A stretch of DNA of 64,000 nucleotides. Source: Mytilus galloprovincialis. Lineage: Eukaryota; Mollusca; Bivalvia; Mytilida; Mytilidae. The stretch is taken from the NCBI RefSeq assembly GCF_965363235.1, contig NC_134849.1, positions 56,242,122 through 56,306,121 of the forward strand. The letters are read 5' to 3'. The notes below the pieces were generated by a model. The model was not told the DNA's origin, did not search any database, and saw only the letters and a list, made by a program, of their open reading frames with translations. A program made the position numbers and the translations under genes. Shown piece after piece: positions 60,217 to 64,000 of the stretch; position 1 is the first letter of the stretch; every line of letters starts with the position of its first letter.

Positions 60217-60802
60217 ATTAACAACAAATCTTAACAAAAAAACAGAAGACAACAATGTTTTTTCTGTGGTAATCAAAGTATCAGCATTGTCAGCATGAAC
60301 AGTTTTCAAATTCAGGAAATATGGATAGAATGTTATTTATTTTCTTACGCTGATTTTGTTGTTAATTTGGCTTGATTCAAATAAAAATTGAGATCACAAC
60401 ACCAACTGTTTTAAAAGTAGAGACAAATTAAATTTACTAAACTGTCAAGCGGCGGGAATATTCTTATCAATACCAATGTCGTGGTTAGAATAAGGAAAGA
60501 CGATAAAACAAAAGGATATACTTAGCAAGTTTAGTATTTTCTCATTTAATTTGATTCTGCATCTGTTGGTAGAAAAATGACAGGAATTAAGAAAAGAATG
60601 CAGATAAAAATTGTTTCTGTATGATTTGTTGATTATCTATCACTTAACAGTTTTGTGAAACATATTTACTGGATAACGAATTGAACACTTTGTCTTTACT
60701 AGTTTGTGTGTATGCAAAGTTTGCACACATTTGTCAGTTGTTCTCTTATCAGCATTTAGTTCCATATGTACATTAAGACGTCCTTAGATAAGACTTGTAA
60801 TA
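60217..60802. other. Region between the Mab-21 pseudogene and the lectin gene
   Basis: It should hold the promoter of the plus-strand lectin gene starting at 60803. No motif was assigned. An A/T-rich 'TGATTATCTATCACTTAACA' region lies at about 60629. Confidence 0.35.
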
Positions 60803-62547
60803 ATGAATATCGGGGTTGTAATATTAAGTATATCTCTTTCAGGTATGTACGTGTATAAACAATCTTCATTTATGAGTCTTTGGAATATGTACAAAAAAGA
60901 CTATCCTTGTAAAGTTTATTGCAATCATTATTTTTAACTATTTGCACTTTAAATGTATTTTTTACACTAGCTATAGTCTGGCTGCATTTTGTTACATAAT
61001 CAATACGTGACAAGTTTGTCGTATTTAATCTCAATAGTGTGAACGTGTTAGTATTTATCATTATTTTAAAAGATTGTCTCAGAAAAACGTGGTTGAAGGA
61101 TTGTTAGAATTATTTTTACTCATTTTACAATATCTGTCCGAAACACCTTTGTGTTATGTCGTCGGTTTGCTTTTCATGATTTGTTGTAAAATTTTAAATC
61201 ATTAAATCATCTTTTAAACAAAAAGTACAGCTTTTTTGGGGTTAGATTATTTAGTGGAGGTGGACAAAAGTAAAGTGAGAATGGAAACGGGGAATGTGTC
61301 AATTAGACAACAATCTGACAAAAGAGCAGAAAACAATCGATCAATTGGTCTTCAATACAGCGATAATATCCTACACCCGGAGGCGTGCTTCAGCTCGCTC
61401 ATCAATCAAAATATGTACTATTTCAGTGATGATGGGCTTAGAGCAAACTCAAAAATGCAGTGAGGTTAAATGGGTTTTTGAGATCCCAACCTTCCCCTAC
61501 ATCTCTAGCCAATGTAGAAAAACAATTACACAGCAATACAAGTAGCCCACATCTACAAGTCAATATACCTAGAATATGATATGGACGTTTTGTTTGTGTT
61601 TCGTTGTGTGTCGTTCATATCTGAGTCTGATGCTTTTTATTGTAGTGTATACTATTTTGTTCTAAATTCATGTTCATGTTCTTATAGTGTTTCAGATAAT
61701 ATTCCTTCGCTGCACACAAAGTTGACTCCCTAAGCCTAAGTGGGAAACAAAGTTCCAGTCTGATATTATGAAAATAAAGTCTATGATTTCTCTTCAACAC
61801 ACTTTCTCTTCAAACCTAATTTTATTGTAAAACATAAGAAGGGTTTCTCCAAAAAAAGTTTAAAACTTGCATGTTTTATTCATCCTTTCTATCAAACCTT
61901 CTACTGTTGTAAAAGGTTAAAACAAGAAGCAATACTTATATAGAAGTATACCATTAACAACTTTTACAAACTGCAGTGTATTTCAGAGTGTTTTTTACTA
62001 CCTAACAATATTTACAATGGGGATTTCTATAATATCAGTACATAAAACATGGTCATTCACACACAAGTCCGGTAACAAGATCCTATATGCCTCTAACCTC
62101 ATGCACACACATTACGTATACATCGATAAGATGTCTTTAATATGTTCATATCTACAATGTAGGATCACTTTAATTGTTTTGTATCCCTTTTAGTTAATTT
62201 GGTGGCATGCCTTTGCCCAGAAGCATTTGAACGTCATGGCACGAAATGTTACCAAGCTATCGGACTGTTGGCGTCATGGGCTGAGGCAAAGGTAAAATCA
62301 TAATTTCCAATTACTATTCTAAGACGTTTAATTGTTGATTTGTACAATTAAATGATATCTTAATGAAATATAAACGAATGGCTTTTCATATTGCATTGAA
62401 TCCGAGTTCTCCAGTTTGTCGTCTCCGAACTTTATTCATGTTCTTATATATTCCAGCGCCTTTGTAACATACTAGGTGCAGATCTAGCCGTCATTGAATC
62501 TGCAAGTGAGGAAGCCATAGTAGAGGGAATACTCAAACGTAAACATG
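60803..62547 (+). CDS. Secreted C-type lectin (perlucin-like), 5' part
   Basis: Three exons, continuing past the right edge. Exon 1 (60803-60842, donor GTATGT, phase 1) and the start of exon 2 (62194-62291, acceptor CTTTTAG, donor GTAAAA, phase 0) encode the signal peptide 'MNIGVVILSISLSVNLVAC'. The first part of a C-type lectin domain follows: 'CPEAFERHGTKCYQAIGLLA', then 'SWAEAK'. Exon 3 (62457-62547, acceptor TTCCAG, donor GTAAGG, phase 1 out) gives 'RLCNILGADLAVIESASEEA', then 'IVEGILKRKHG'. The first domain cysteines and the W.EA...C...GADLAVI.S..E motif are clear. The next exon should begin in phase 1, as the exon at 18608 does. Family members are secreted carbohydrate-binding proteins of mollusc immunity or shell matrix. 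Sugar specificity cannot be read because the QPD/EPN loop lies outside the window. Confidence 0.9.
61240..61550 (+). repeat. Dispersed repeat R4 in lectin intron 1
   Basis: 'GAATGGAAACGGGGAATGTG', 'GACAACAATCTGACAAAAGA' and 'ACACCCGGAGGCGTGCTTCA' are landmarks of a common mussel repeat. Related pieces lie at 27380-27460 and 47575-47730. The two overlapping open frames here are repeat-derived. Confidence 0.6.
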
Positions 62548-62624
62548 GTAAGGCCATCAGATTTTATATTTTGATTTGTAACACAAATACATTTGATGAG
62601 ACTGTCATCAAAGTGAGAGGGTTA

Positions 62625-62815
62625 GCGCTATAAAACCAGGTTTAATCCACCATTTTCTACATTTGAAAATGCCTGTACCAAGTCAGGGTTATGACAGTTC
62701 TTGTCCATTCGTTTTTGATGCGTTTTGTTATATGATTTTGCTATGTGATTATGGACTTTCCGAATTGATTTTCCTCTAAGTTCTGTATTTTTGTGATTTT
62801 ACGTTTCTGACCATA
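62625..62815 (+). repeat. Dispersed repeat R3 in lectin intron 3
   Basis: Begins 'GCTATAAAACCAGGTTTAAT' and ends 'GTATTTTTGTGATTTTAC'. Same orientation as the copies at 23735 and 39395. Confidence 0.65.
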
Positions 62816-64000
62816 AATTAACAACGTTTAGGGGTCATCCATAATTGTCAACCAATTTCAAAGTGTACAAAACGTACACTTGGGCGAGGGGGTTAAAAAA
62901 TCAACATTTTTACCGTACGCTTTTTTTTTTATTTCCGGAATTTATATCGTTTCCATAGGGAAAGTCGATTTATAAAATCGAGAATTGGCTTGGGTGTGTT
63001 TCTCTTCTTATTTCTTCTTTATTATTTTCACTTGATGATATTGATTTCGATATCATAATTCTACTCAATCGGGATTGAACGGTTAAAAGATCAAATCATG
63101 TGAAAACTAAATCTTGCAAAAATGTGAACTAGTAAAATTATTTAAAAGTTGGCAAGCATTTCTCAGTACCCCCAATTGTCAATTTCACCTGCTTTATTAT
63201 TGATCGATATCGTTTTACTTTGTTTGATAAACAAAATTGATGGAAACACTAAATTCTTTGAATGTTTTGAATTTGACAAGACGCCATTTTTTGAAAAGAT
63301 TTTAAACTGGTCCTTCGATTAATTTCCTTGTATTACAAAATAGTAAACCAGTAAACCGGAAGTAAACTTATTTTTCTTAGTATAAGCCTCCTTTCATTAG
63401 GAGCACCTCCATATGAAGTTTAACCTTAACTTAAAAAATATCCAATATATGTACACGTTACAGTATATATACATAAACGATAATAGTGCCATGAATGGCA
63501 TATTTACAGGGACCTTTTAAATAGAAATACAGGCGGGATATTTAAAAACTCAAAATGTTTTAAAAAACATTACACTTTTATTGATTGCCGTCTTGAGCTC
63601 TGATTCCCTCAACAACTGTCAGTCCATACTTTACCAATGCAATATAACCATGCATTTCCCTTTCTTTGATTCTAAGAATAATTTATGTGCCCTTTTGTTA
63701 ATCTTTTGCATGCTCTAGGTGCCCTTTTTTATTAGAGTTACCATTCCCACTGTGTGATAGGGGAAACACTAATCTTTGTACTCTTTATTCTGACAAAACA
63801 CAAGCATCACAGATAGATGTCATCAAATAAAGCAGTCAGATATGTTTTAGTTTTTTTTCAATGCAAATTCCTATATTAAACTAAAATATAATAGACAGGA
63901 TCTTCTTTTTTTTTAAGAATGACTGATTCTTCTCTTGAAATCTGAAAATAGTTGATGTACACTTTTTGAGGGAGGGTTGGGGGTATGAAAAAGTGTACGT
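62816..64000. other. Lectin intron 3, to window edge
   Basis: 'GTGTACAAAACGTACACTTG' at 62872 and 'AAAAAGTGTACGT' at the window end (about 63988) resemble each other in inverted orientation. The end of the window may therefore cut the second terminus of an element about 1.1 kb long. The fourth lectin exon was not found before 64000. Confidence 0.35.

Noticed and set aside
61236-61545. Two overlapping open frames of 75-83 codons within the lectin intron
   Set aside because: They coincide with dispersed repeat R4, and related sequence occurs elsewhere in the window.

Overview
The window looks like nuclear DNA of a bivalve mollusc, most likely a marine mussel (Mytilus or a near relative). It is very AT-rich, its genes are short exons with GT..AG borders separated by kilobases of non-coding DNA, and it is crowded with dispersed repeats of a kind I associate with mussel genomes. 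These include Penelope-like reverse transcriptases, LINE fragments, short inverted-repeat elements, and a repeat family beginning near 'AGATGTGGTATGA'. The species is an inference; no marker gene is present.

Left part (1-16 kb): a 408-bp inverted-repeat pair (3.9/6.7 kb) with a 23-bp minisatellite, then an intact Mab-21/cGAS-like gene (8637-10373, +). After it come a TTAA-flanked element, a broken beta-1,3-galactosyltransferase (11.87-12.85 kb, +), Penelope and LINE remnants and a 128-bp hairpin element.

16-25.5 kb: two exons of a C-type lectin whose second exon carries TGA where a conserved cysteine codon belongs. An 875-bp near-complete palindrome sits in the intron between them. Downstream are a 450-bp foldback element, a perfect double-stem hairpin and a tandem array with nuclear-receptor-like half-sites.

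25-34 kb (minus strand): a CREBL2/REPTOR-BP-type bZIP gene with a five-codon first exon, a bZIP exon, and two alternative homologous last exons. One last exon runs at a G5 tract into an unexplained 206-codon open frame.

34-55 kb: mostly repeats. They include Penelope remnants at 40.7-42.2, 48.1-49.6 and 50.7-51.1 kb, the middle one split by a 642-bp insert carrying tandem palindromic X-box sequences. Two exons of a fibrinogen-related gene lie at 45.7-47.1 kb (-), and a 518-bp terminal-inverted-repeat element lies between them.

55-64 kb: a decayed SAP-SWIM-YqaJ nuclease gene (-) lies head to head with an intronless CRTAC1-like (ASPIC/UnbV) pseudogene (+). Then come a truncated Mab-21 pseudogene (-) related to the intact gene at 8.6 kb, and the first three exons of a secreted C-type lectin (+) running off the right edge. 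The genes do not form a pathway. The recurring theme is innate-immune families (Mab-21/cGAS-like, C-type lectin, fibrinogen-related) in intact and broken copies, embedded in foldback-rich repeat DNA.
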